This document shows positions 23,376-35,781 of a stretch of 64,000 nucleotides of DNA, in pieces. Source of the DNA: Argopecten irradians (Eukaryota; Mollusca; Bivalvia; Pectinida; Pectinidae); NCBI RefSeq assembly GCF_041381155.1, contig NC_091141.1:26432828-26496827 (forward strand), given 5' to 3'. The position numbers and the translations under genes were made by a program. The notes under the pieces are model-generated. The model was not told the DNA's origin, did no database searches, and was given only the letters and a program-made list of their open reading frames with translations. How positions within the stretch are numbered: position 1 is the stretch's first letter; every line of letters starts with the position of its first letter.

Positions 23376-25065
23376 CAGATATGCCCCCCTCATCCATGTA
23401 AACACAAGTACAGAGTTGTCCAACTTATCCATGTAAACACTGGTACAGATCTGTTCCCCTTATCCACGTAAACACAGGTACTGATCTGTCCTTTTATCCA
23501 CGTAAAACACAGGTACAGATCTGTCTCCCCGTTTCAAGGTAAACAAACACAAGTACAGATTTGTCCCCTTATCCACGTAAGCACAGGTACAGGTCTGTCT
23601 CCCTTATCCACGTAAACACAGGTACAGATTTGTCCCCCTTATCCACGTAAACACAGGTACAGATTTGTCCCCCTTATCCACGTAAACACAGGTATAGATC
23701 TGTCCCCCTTATCCACGTAAACACAGGAACATATCTGTCCCCTTATCCACGTTAACACAGGTACAGATCTGTCTCCCCGTTTCAAGGTAAACAAACACAA
23801 GTACAGATTTGTCCCCTTATCCACGTAAACACAGGTACAGATCTGTCCCCTAATCCACGTAAACACAGGTACAGATTTGTCCCCCTTTTCCACGTAAACA
23901 CATATATAGATCTGTCCCCCTTATCCACGTACACAAAGGTGCAGATCTGTCTCCCTTATCCACGTAAACACAGGTACAGATCGGTCTCCCTTATCCACAT
24001 AAACACAGGTACAGATCTGTCTCTCTTATCCACATACACACAGGTACCTATCTGTCTCCTTTATTCGCGTAAACACAGGTACAGATCTGTCCCCCTTATC
24101 CACGTACACAAAGGTACAGTTCTGTCTCTCATCCACTTAAACACAGGAACAGATCTGTCTCTCTTATACACGTAAATACAGGTAATTATCTGTCTCCCTT
24201 ATCCACGTAAACACAGGTACAGATCTGTCTCCCTTATCCACATAAACACAGGTACAGATCTGTCTCCCTTATCCACGTACACACAGGTACATATCTGTCT
24301 CTTTCATTCACGTAAACACAGGTACATATCTGTCTTCTTTATCCACTTAAACACAGGTATAGATTTGTCCCCTTATCCACGTAAACACTGGTACAGATTT
24401 GTCCCCTTATCTACTTAAACACAGGTACAGATTCGTCTCCCTTATCCACGTAAACACATGTACAGATCTGTCTCCCTTACCCACGTAAACACAGGTACAG
24501 ATTTGTCCCCTTATCCACGTAAACACAGGTACAGATCTTACCCCCCTTATCCACGTAAACTCAGGTACAGATTTGCCCCCCTTTTCCACGTACACAAAGG
24601 TACAGATCTGTCTCCCTTATCCATGTAAACACAGGTACAGATCTGTCTCTCTTATCCACGTACACAAAGGTACAGATCTGTCTCCCTTATCCACGTAAAC
24701 ACAGGTTTAAATCTGTCCCCCTTTTCCCCGTAAACACAGGTACAGATCTGTCTCTCTCATCCACGTACACTCAGGTACATATCTGTCTCCTTTATTCACG
24801 TAAACACAGGTACAGATCTGTCCCCCTTATCCACGTACACAAAGGTACAGTTCTGTCTCTCATCCACTTAAACACAGGAACAGATCTGTCTCTCTTATAC
24901 ACGTAAATACAGGTACTTATCTGTCTCCCTTATCCACGTAAACACAGGTACAGATCTGTCTCCCTTATCCACATAAACACAGGTATAGATCTGTCTCCCC
25001 TATCCACGTACACACAGGTACATACATGTATCTGTCTCTTTTATTCACGTAAACACAGGTACATA
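23376..25065. repeat. 35 bp minisatellite, left part, about 48 copies
   Basis: The unit is TTATCCACGTAAACACAGGT followed by ACAGATCTGTCTCCC, 34-35 bp, with many variants. A block at about 24330-24700 is nearly repeated at 27885-28230 on the far side of the transposon, so blocks within the array have been copied. The open frames on both strands are repeat translations (VFTWIRG...) and not genes. Confidence 0.9.
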
Positions 25066-27877
25066 TACCTGAACCGTTTAACGTTCCCAAATTTGCGTTT
25101 CGTTTGCGTTTGCGTTATTTCCGTTAGCAATCGTTAGTGTTAGCAATCGTTTATCGTTAATCGTTATCGTTTGCGTTAGCAATCGTTAATCGTTAGTTGC
25201 GTTTACAATCGTTTGCGTTAGAAATCGTTTGCGTTAATCGTTAGCAGGACCCACTTCCGCTAACGTTAGCCACTAAAAATAGAACTAAATGCCGGTGAGA
25301 TGCTTTGACGATCCGGATATGATATTACGTCTACCGCTTCGTGTAGAAGCGATTATCATAACATCTATGAAATAAAAAAAATATGAATAAAGTGTATTGT
25401 AGATCTATTGCATTTTATATCTCTTTTGGATGTATATATGTTTGTTAGATGTGGTTGAAATAAAATCAGTACAGTAACAAGATCGCATACATGACGTACA
25501 CCCCTATCCGTGAAAACGTTCTGAAATACTCGTATTTAAATGACATTTCAAAACTTCGTGTGATTATCACTTTTTTTATTATTATTATCAGAAACATATA
25601 TCTTATATATGTTTGTAGTTACTATGATTTCTGCGAAAGCAATTCAAATATTAACGAAAATGTCTTACAGAATATTAATGTCAAAAGCATCATTTTACAA
25701 AGAATCCACGACAACTGAAAGATTACACAAGAAAATAGCTAAAACAGATAATAAAAATATAAAAATGTTATTACAGACACGCTGCATAATATTCTTCTTG
25801 TTATGTTAAATATTATCAATGTACGAAGAACGCAAAAAAAAAGACTCGGGAGATTTGTAAATAAATTCGTGAACTTTAAAAATCATTAATATGACGAGTT
25901 TGAACACGGGGAATAGGTGAGATTTGGCATTTACATGTACATATTTTTAAACGCAATTAATTAGTACTTGTATCTATATGAAAATGGAATAAAATGATGT
26001 AAATGTTTGCAATGTACGAGTATACCTACAACTACATGTAGAACACGTGTAGAGAATTAGAACTGTGCAGGGGTAGTACGTTACATTGGAAGCCTTCACA
26101 CATACTGTACGTACGCGTGTCAAATCAGGCACGGATATACGTTTAAGCTTATATCAATAAAAACTGGACAGTCACGGGCACCTTCTCACATGTGTTGGTT
26201 GTTATTTGTACCTGGAATCTTTTCAATTCCCAGCATGACGCGCACGGGTATTTTACCTGTACAGGTATATAGGTCACGACTGGTGTTACCTTGTGTCGAC
26301 CCCCTGTAGCTGGCCACGGGCGGAGTTCACCTGTAATTAACACCTTCTTGGGAGGGAGATTAACTTTATACCCAACTTACCTGTGCCCCGTGCAAAAATG
26401 TACACTGTGACAGTACATTTCACGGATATATATATGTACTGTCGTATTTCAAAGTTTTGATGTGTGCAATATGCTTTCTTATAGATTACGTTGGAATGAA
26501 TTAGCTTACACTTATACATTGTATGAAAAATTAATTTGCTTAAACTGTAAATTGAAGAGTTGCTTGGTGTGAAATGTGATCAAATAACTATATTTCTTAC
26601 ACCAGTTACAAATATACGTAAAAAATTGTCGCAATGCAATTTTACAGTTATCTTCAGTGTGCATACATGTATGCATGTGCATCACTATCTTCATCGTCGT
26701 TGTCATCAATGATTATGTATAATTGACTTAATTTGAATATAAATAACTGGAAGTGAAATATTTTCATTCTTCATCTCTTTATTATATGCATGAACTGTAA
26801 AATGAGAGAACTGCAAATGGCGAAACACGAATTCAAATGTTCAATCTTTATTTCAGTAGCTGTGGCGCGCCGGCGTATGTACATGTACGTGCATTGTAAA
26901 TGTACATGTACGACCCTAAAATCGATGTCTAGTCAATTATAAGCAATGAGCTTTTATGAATGCACACCCTAGTAATATACAGCGTGTAATCCGTTATGAA
27001 ACAAATATTCCGAGAATACAATTTTCCATGATAAGCGGAAGAGCCTTTCGACGATCTGAAAAAACCCTGAAACTTGTGATTGATGCGGGAAACACTATAA
27101 GATGTTAATTATTACCATTGTTGAGTTATGAAACATCGATAATAGAAATCAAACATATAGATGGAAATTTGATTTACAGCATTTTAAATGTGTTTGTGTG
27201 AAAATGTTTCCATTTAAAGTACATGTACCAGTATACGCCTGATCGCTTCACTAAAGTTATGACATTGTGACGGTAATATTATCAATAAAGTGTTGTTGTA
27301 ACAATTTGTTTGTTATTTCTTAAAATGTCGGACAAATATGACACTTATAATAATACAATTCTCTCTTATACATACGGTTGTACAAGTAATGTGTAAACGT
27401 ACGTGTGAAGTGGAAACTTCGTATCGAGTACAGTCGTGTTTTACTTCATTGTGTGATTACAGTTGCACATGTCATTCATTTTGTAAACGTACATTTTGTA
27501 CATGGAAACTTTGCATCGAGTACTGTCGTCTTTGACTTCATCGTGTCCATATAGTTTTCATAGGCAAATGTTTATATGATATACAGAAACTTTAATCCCG
27601 AACATACTCCAGTTTTTCTTGTACTTTCGTTTGTATTTCAAAACATCAAGATCCGTAATTCATTTACCGTCAAGCCGTGTCCGTGATTATAACAATGGTA
27701 TTTCCGGTTTATCATAGCCGATCGTTTTGCGTTTTGCATTAATCGTTAATCGTTAGCCGGTATTGCGTTAATCGTTTATCGTTAATCGTTAATCGTTAGC
27801 AATCGTTAGAGTTAGCTAACGGACGATTTTTTTGCGTTGCGTTTGCGTTAGGTTGGGAACGTTAAACGGTTCAGGTA
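25066..27877. mobile_element. 2.8 kb DNA transposon inserted in the minisatellite
   Basis: The ends are a perfect 25 bp inverted repeat beginning TACCTGAACCGTTTAACGTT. Inside each end is a block of short words such as CGTTAATCGTTAGCAATCGT (about 25094-25250 and 27720-27852). Both blocks read in the same orientation on the plus strand, although the termini are inverted. No transposase frame of useful length exists, so it is non-autonomous. An 85 bp imperfect duplication lies at about 27390-27540. The flanks suggest an 8 bp target duplication (TACATAT and TACTGTAT are similar but not equal). It could be hAT-like, but I cannot settle the superfamily. Confidence 0.8.
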
Positions 27878-29395
27878 CTGTATCTGTCTTCTTTATCCAC
27901 TTAAACACAGGTATAGATTTGTCCCCTTATCCACGTAAACACTGGTACAGATTTGTCCCCTTATCTACATAAACACAGGTACAGATTCGTCTCCCTTATC
28001 CACGTAAACACATGTACAGATCTGTCTCCCTTACCCACGTAAACACAGGTACAGATTTGTCCCCTTATCCACGTAAACACAGGTACAGATCTTACCCACC
28101 TTATCCACGTAAACTCAGGTACAGATTTGTCCCCCTTTTCCACGTACACAAAGGTACAGATCTGTCTCCCTTATCCACGTAAACACAGGTACAGGTCTGT
28201 CTCTCTTATCCACGTACACAAAGGTACAGATCTGTCTCCCTTATCCACGAAAACACAGGTATAAATCTGTCCCCCTTATCCACGTAAACACAGGTACAGA
28301 TCTGTCTCTCTCATCCACGTACACTCAGGTACATATCTGTCTCCCTTATCCACGTAAACACATGTACAGATCTGTCCCCCTTATCCACGTACACAAAGGT
28401 ACAGATCTGTCTCTCATCCACTTAAACACAGGTACATATCTGTCTCCCTTATCCACATAAACACAGGTACAGATCTGTCTGCCTTATCCACGTACACACA
28501 GGTACAGGTGTCCTTTATTCACGTAAACACAGGTACATATCTGTCTCCTTCATCCACTTAAACACAGTACAGATCTGTCTCCCTTATCCACGTAAACACT
28601 GATACGGATCTGTCTCCCTTATCCACGTAAACACAGTACAGATCTGTCCCCCTGTATCCATGTAAACACATGTACATATCTGTCTCTCTTATCCACGTAA
28701 ACACAGGTACAGATCTGTCTCCTTTGTCCACGTAAACACAGGTACAGATCTGGCCCCCGTGTATTTACGTTAACACAGGTACAGATCTGTACCCCTTATC
28801 TACGTAAACACAGGTACAGATTTGTCCCCCTTATCTACGTAAACACAGGTATATATTTTTCTCCCTTATCCACGTAAACACAGGTACAGATCTGTCCCCC
28901 TTATCCAAGCTATCACAGGTAGAGACATGTCCCCTTATCCACGTAAACACAGGTACATATTTGTCCCCTTATCCACGTAAAAACAGGAACAGATCTGTCT
29001 CCCTTATCCACGTTATCACAGGTACAGATCTGTTCCCCTTATCCACGTAAACACGGGTAGAGATATGTCCCCGTAACCACGTAAACACAGGTACAGATTT
29101 GTCCCCTTATCCACATAAAAACAGCTACAGATCTGTCCCCCTTATCCACGTAAACACAGGTACCGATCTGTCTCCCTTATCCACGTAAATACAGGTACAG
29201 ATCTGTCGCCTTATCCACTTAAACACAGGTACAGATTTGTTCCCCTTATCCACGTACACAAAGGTACAGTTCTGTCCCCCTTATCCACGTTTACACAGAT
29301 ACAAATATGTTCCCTTATCCATGTAAACAAAGGTACAGATCGGTTCCCCTTATCCACGAACACACAGGGACAAATCTGTCTCCTAAACAAAAGTT
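27878..29395. repeat. 35 bp minisatellite, right part, about 43 copies
   Basis: Continuation of the array at 23376-25065, with the same unit and the same variants. The first copies after the transposon match those at about 24330, not the copies immediately left of the insertion. Confidence 0.9.
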
Positions 29396-31350
29396 CAAAT
29401 CTGTCACTTTTAATGATGTATACATATATGCAGTTCAAACATTCTTTAATGATACATACCTATTTTCTCCTCTGTTAAATCGATGTTCAGCTATTAAGTT
29501 CCCTACCACTGCCAAACCGTACGAATTCCATCGTTTCAATTTTAAAATAGAATCCTTAACTAGCAATCAAATTATAAAAAAAAAACGAATCAAAAGTTAT
29601 TTTTATAACAAAAACAAACCATTCCTTTTACAGCGAGTAGTCACAAAGATTAATTGACCCGGATCCTATAGAAACTGATGATTATGGACATTCTTAATAA
29701 CTCCTGTTCCATATTCTTTAAAATCTTAACCTGTCGGATTATGTAATGTCTCTCCTGTTGGGATGTACGAGTATCACAGCGGATGATATCCGAGGCGTCA
29801 GTTAGCCTATACTGTAGCCTGAAAACTGCAGCAACTCTCTTCTATCACACACCGCTCTTACGATACTATAGCTTGAAAACTGCAGTAACTCTGTTCTATC
29901 ACACACCGCTCTTACGCCTTTTCTCGGGTCACAGTATTGGCAGAATATCACACTATCACTGATAATTCGCACGCACGTCTATCTCAGGCTTTGACTCTTA
30001 CGCTTAACAAGTTTTACTTTAATTGAAATGTGTAGAAAAACAGGAGAAGAAGCAAAACCAAAAATTCTACTATGGATCAGAATTGAGATCGATATTGAAG
30101 TTAGTGTGTAGATTATTTGTGTGAAGGAAGGTTTTTATGTACCAAAACTCCAAGCCAGAATACATTTCAGGAAACAGTATCAAAACCCTTAATGCATATA
30201 GTAAACATGATTATTTTCACGGATGGACTTTTTTCGATAAGTCATATTTAAAACTGTTCGCGATGTGTTAATATTTGTGAAATGCATTTATAATGAAATT
30301 ATTCGAATGTTCGTGCGTGAATATATTCGAAGAAGAAGTAAAACAAGGCAGAACTTACAGTATCTAAAAATTGCTAAGTGTAAGTCTGAAAATATATTGT
30401 AGTTTTTAAAATTTTTTTTCTGCATGATTAACAGCGTGATTTAAAAAAAAAAAGAATTTTTTTTTAATTAAGCAAAAATAGGGATAGATAAATATATTTG
30501 GTCTTAAATCAGTTGGAACATTCGGAACTTCGTATGTTCTCGTTTACGAATGGTTCCGAATGTTTCCAATTAAGTCTCTGCTACATGTAAGTAATATGGT
30601 ATATGCATTTCGATGTAATGGGCCGATTTATAAACTTGAATTAATAACTCCACAATCAATAAGTTTCCTCGATATCACGACACTTTAAGTTGATTGTGTC
30701 TTTTAAAATGATAACAATAAATCAATTAATGTCTTTTCAAAGCAAACATCCTGGCTGTTAATGGACGTTAAACTAATAAAACCAAACCAAACCTCCTTCA
30801 TATTTGATAAAGAAAAGTGGTCACTCGTAAACACTGATTTAAAACGTTAATTAAAAATCGCCTCAATGTCGATCAAAAATATTTTGATAAAGCTTTTGTT
30901 TGCTCCATCCTTTCTTCGACATAATATTTCATGATCATTTAAACACGTGGGCTACCCGATCTGATGCCTACGTATCTAAACTCACTACATGTATTTTATT
31001 CTCGTCTAATGTCATCTAGTATATTGTATATTTAACAACACGTCAAATTAAGGAACATATATCATTATTTGGCATTCTGTATACGAGTGTTTTAAAATCA
31101 ATTTTGAGCAGGACTGGCATAAATAGTATTGTGCGCAAACCTTGTACATATTACTAATATATTTTTGCAATAAATAAAACATGGTGATTACTTTGTAATG
31201 TTTTCTTTGCATGCGACACGCACTCTATGTTACCTCACTACTACATACAAGGAGATATTCCCTCAAAGTGACTTGGATGGTTCGCAAGAAAAATTTCCCA
31301 TTAAGCAAACAGCAAAAAAGCTTAGATACTAAACGTGTCGTGTTTTAGAG
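29396..31350. other. Intergenic with small duplications and a hairpin
   Basis: A 60 bp segment (CTGAAAACTGCAGCAACTCT to CACACCGCTCTTACG) is duplicated at 29811-29928. A hairpin lies at 30512-30569 with arms GTTGGAACATTCGGAAC and GTTCCGAATGTTTCCAA. A fragment of the SINE-like tail lies near 30750-30790. No gene was recognised. Confidence 0.5.
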
Positions 31351-33308
31351 GCATCTTTGTATAACTCATTGTTCGTCCCCGTCATCAAGCAGAGTGATAT
31401 CTGAGTTCCAACATCTTTGTATAACTCATTGTTCGTCCCCGTCATCAAGCAGAGTGATATCTGAGTTCCAACATCTTTGTATAACTCATTGTTCGTCCCC
31501 GTCATCAGAGTGATATCTGAGTTCCAACATCTTTGTATAACTCATTGTTCGTCCCCGTCATCAGAGTGATATCTGAGTTCCAACATCTTTGTATAACTCA
31601 TTGTTCGTCCCCGTCATCAGAGTGATATCTGAGTTCCAACATCTTTGTATAACTCATTGTTCGTCCCCGTCATCTGAGTGATATCTGAGTTCCAACATCT
31701 TTGTATAACTCATTGTTCGTCCCCGTCATCTGAGTGATATCTGAGTTCCAACATCTTTGTATAACTCATTGTTCGTCCCCGTCATCTGAGTGATATCTGA
31801 GTTCCAACATCTTTGTATAACTCATTGTTCGTCCCCGTCATCTGAGTGATATCTGAGTTCCAACATCTTTGTATAACTCATTGTTCGTGCCCGTCATCAA
31901 GCAGAGTGATATCTGAGTTCCAACATCTTTGTATAACTCATTGTTCGTGCCCGTCATCAAGCAGAGTGATATCTGAGTTCCAACATCTTTGTATAACTCA
32001 TTGTTCGTCCCCGTCATCTGAGTGATATCTGAGTTCCAACATCTTTGTATAACTCATTGTTCGTCCCCGTCATCTGAGTGATATCTGAGTTCCAACATCT
32101 TTGTATAACTCATTGTTCGTCCCCGTCATCTGAGTGATATCTGAGTTCCAACATCTTTGTATAACTCATTGTTCGTCCCCGTCATCTGAGTGATATCTGA
32201 GTTCCAACATCTTTGTATAACTCATTGTTCGTGCCCGTCATCAAGCAGAGTGATATCTGAGTTCCAACATCTTTGTATAACTCATTGTTCGTGCCCGTCA
32301 TCAAGCAGAGTGATATCTGAGTTCCAACATCTTTGTATAACTCATTGTTCGTCCCCGTCATCTGAGTGATATCTGAGTTCCAACATCTTTGTATAACTCA
32401 TTGTTCGTCCCCGTCATCTGAGTGATATCTGAGTTCCAACATCTTTGTATAACTCATTGTTCGTCCCCGTCTCATCTGAGTGATATCTGAGTTCCAACAT
32501 CTTTGTATAACTCATTGTTCGTCCCCGTCATCTGAGTGATATCTGAGTTCCAACATCTTTGTATAACTCATTGTTCGTGCCCGTCATCAAGCAGAGTGAT
32601 ATCTGAGTTCCAACATCTTTGTATAACTCATTGTTCGTGCCCGTCATCAAGCAGAGTGATATCTGAGTTCCAACATCTTTGTATAACTCATTGTTCGTCC
32701 CCGTCATCAGAGTGATATCTGAGTTCCAACATCTTTGTATAACTCATTGTTCGTCCCCGTCATCTGAGTGATATCTGAGTTCCAACATCTTTGTATAACT
32801 CATTGTTCGTCCCCGTCATCTGAGTGATATCTGAGTTCCAACATCTTTGTATAACTCATTGTTCGTCCCCGTCATCTGAGTGATATCTGAGTTCCAACAT
32901 CTTTGTATAACTCATTGTTCGTGCCCGTCATCAAGCAGAGTGATATCTGAGTTCCAACATCTTTGTATAACTCATTGTTCGTGCCCGTCATCAAGCAGAG
33001 TGATATCTGAGTTCCAACATCTTTGTATAACTCATTGTTCGTGCCCGTCATCAAGCAGAGTGATATCTGAGTTCCAACATCTTTGTATAACTCATTGTTC
33101 GTGCCCGTCATCAAGCAGAGTGATATCTGAGGTCCAACATCTTTGTATAACTCATTGTTCGTCCCCGTCATCAGAGTGATATCTGAGTTCCAACATCTTT
33201 GTATAACTCATTGTTCGTCCCCGTCATCTGAGTGATATCTGAGTTCCAACATCTTTGTATAACTCATTGTTCGTCCCCGTCATCTGAGTGATATCTGAGT
33301 TCCAACAT
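31351..33308. repeat. 56/60 bp satellite with higher-order structure, 34 copies
   Basis: All monomers share GAGTGATATCTGAGTTCCAA and CATCTTTGTATAACTCATTG. Two lengths alternate: 56 bp ending CCCCGTCATC(T/A), and 60 bp ending GCCCGTCATCAAGCA. Four 56-mers followed by two 60-mers repeat as a block of about 344 bp near 31.65, 32.0 and 32.33 kb. A run of four 60-mers at about 32885-33125 gives 99-codon open frames on both strands, because 60 is a multiple of three. These frames are not genes. Confidence 0.95.
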
Positions 33309-34832
33309 TTTGAGAAGGACATACCAGATTATCTCTGATAAACTTTTATTTTAGTGTACTAACGTAAAATCATAATTTTCAGAAAATTCAATGATAAATT
33401 GAACGCTTCCAAATAAAGATCCACTTTGACCTACATTGTACATTTTCAATATAGCGTTTTGCCCTGTGTCTGAATTTGAATTTAGTTTTAATTATGAATA
33501 GGTGAAAATAACAAAAATATGTTGCTATACGTTTTTCCCAATAAGCATTAAGCACGCAACAGTAAGTAATCCATTGTAAATTATTTTGTTCATCCTTAAG
33601 TTGCCACTGATGACCAAAAATAGGTCCCCTGTCATTTCTAATCAGGATCAAATTAGACATTGATGAAATCTCCCGATTTTCCTGGCCTTACTAAGGTACA
33701 AACTACTCGGTATGGTGAACACATTTAGGAGGATTTATATATGTCACCACATTGTAACGTGAAACCGTCAAATATCTGCGAGATATATTTATTGTTCTAT
33801 TATTCTACAATGGATTAAGGATGGCTACACTGTTAAATACCTACCACAAAGATTGTTTTATGTAAAACTATTATGGATGAGGAGACTGTTAAATATCTAC
33901 TACAACTTTTGTTATACGTAGAACTATTATGGACATGAAATCTGTACAAGAAAGGAATAAAACCAATATAAAGGAAACTTTATGTAAGTTTTTATTTTAG
34001 ATGAATATTTTATTATCCACTTGTACATATATAAATAGATTTATTCATGAAAACAATACATGGCCCGTAGATTGATCATAGCTTGATCGATTTTACTGTT
34101 ATTGTTGATAGTAAAACAAAACGCCGTTCGATAACCTTGTTACGAGAATTTTTATCATCTTGATTGTAGTTTCGTGTGTTGGTTTCCATGGTGATGTACA
34201 GATCATGTGTTTTGATCTGTGGAGACATAATAATGTTATTATCACTCATCCATATTTGACAGTGGAGTCAATGTATCGCAAAGAGTTTCGTGTACATTTA
34301 AATCCCTTCTAGCACCATTTCTCGTCATGCGTTCACAATGTAACTGACAAGCTAAACCAGCCATACAAGCCTCTGAGACACCACAAGGAGAGCGCAATTT
34401 GTTCCTATAAAACTACCAGATTGGAACGAGTGAAAATATTAATTGGTTATAGCTTCAATTTAGAGGCTTTTTTTCTTGCTTCATCCAAAACCAGAACGAA
34501 TATTGGTTTCATGTTTCCACATAAAAGACATTATCTTCTTGTCAAGAGCGACCAGCTAAATGTACTACACGTATAGCATACGGCTTTGGTTCGGTTTTAT
34601 GAATGTCAATGTGAATTTGCATCTGTATGCATGAATTTATGGAAGTCATTTGCATCTAGATGATATTAGATATTGATCGGATGAGGGATATGTTTTCTGT
34701 AATTTACATCATTTTGTGGAGATGAAGACAGGGATCGATATGTGTGAAGAAAGATTGTCGGGTCGTACAGAATTCCAAAGATATATAAAAATATATGATT
34801 GTAGATGAGAAATAAATTTTACAGAAAATAAG
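33309..34832. other. Intergenic, nothing recognised
   Basis: AT-rich. A loose two-fold duplication of about 65 bp (AAAACTATTATGGATGAGGA and a variant) lies at about 33800-33940. A 90-codon minus-strand frame at 33388-33660 has no recognisable domain. Confidence 0.35.
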
Positions 34833-35167
34833 GCCTAAATTTCACTATCAAAAACAGAAGCAGGCGATTTAGTATTTTTCTTCAGTTACAAAAGTTACTT
34901 ACTTTACACTATTACCACCATTGAAAAGTTTGAGCTTCTATTTTTACTTCAAGTTAAAAATATGAAAAATAATTAATTGCATCCCGAAAAAAATTCCGTG
35001 GCACTATATTCTATATGGAATGAAGTACTGATTGCACATGCACCACAGGCGAAATAAATTATTTTACATTATTTTTTGTGTTAATTTGGCATATATATAC
35101 ATGATTAAACACCAATTATTGTTCAAATGATGAATATCATTTCTACTCTGTCGGCGGTGGAGCATCT
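34833..35167 (-). mobile_element. AGATGCTCCACCGCCGACAG MITE, reverse copy
   Basis: The right end GTCGGCGGTGGAGCATCT is followed by TTAA at 35168-35171. Internal blocks match 9548-9905 in reverse order and orientation. The left end has lost its terminal repeat. Confidence 0.75.
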
Positions 35168-35304
35168 TTAATTATATCATAGAGCTTTTTTCATGTATGG
35201 CGGATTGACTGGCAAACGCGATTTTCTTCTAGCTTATTCAAATTGACGGGATATTATAACTGTAAAATTGTAATTAAAACATCGAGGTATGAGAAAAAAA
35301 ACAC

Positions 35305-35432
35305 CTTTTCATATATGGATATAATTCTACCATCGGGATAACAAAATTTTGTAAATGTATCGCCATTACAACAGTCTGTGACCCTCGGGTAGAATATCCC
35401 TAGTCTTCATATCCACATATGAAAGAGATTTA
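35305..35432. mobile_element. Palindromic MITE (CTTTTCATATATGGATAT termini)
   Basis: The left arm (CCTTTTCATATATGGATATA, ATTCTACCATCGGG) pairs with the right arm (CCCTCGGGTAGAATATCCCT, ATCCACATATGAAAGAG). It belongs to the same family as 15428-15585 and 40223-40330. Confidence 0.6.
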
Positions 35433-35781
35433 TAGATGCAATCTCTAGGGTTATAGGGTGAAAAAATATGCACTTTAAAAGTTTACAAAAATATTTCTTT
35501 TTAAGGTTAAAACAATGACGGTATTAACCATCTATAATAATTGTATCAACTTATATGTTCATGGTCTAAGAGAGATAACTTAAAGTAAAAGCAATCAGTG
35601 ACAAACCTTATACTGTTATTCAGAAATGCTATGCCCATCACTATTTCAGGATCCATAGGAAAACCTACATAAATGACGTTCATTATAACTATAATTTAAC
35701 ATTTATCACCGCCATAGGTACGAAATGGAGTCTTGAAATAACATTACTAAACTTGATTTCTTGCTCAAAATCTGTATGTCC

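Noticed and set aside
23639-24595. Open frames such as VFTWIRGQICTCVY repeats on either strand
   Set aside because: They are translations of the 35 bp minisatellite with many frame shifts between copies, not a repeat protein.
25094-25250. Telomere repeat tract
   Set aside because: The words (CGTTAATCGTTAG) have a GTTA rhythm but not the TTAGGG unit, and they sit inside a transposon end.
32872-33179. 99-codon open frames on both strands
   Set aside because: They arise from four consecutive 60 bp satellite monomers, a length divisible by three; both strands open equally.
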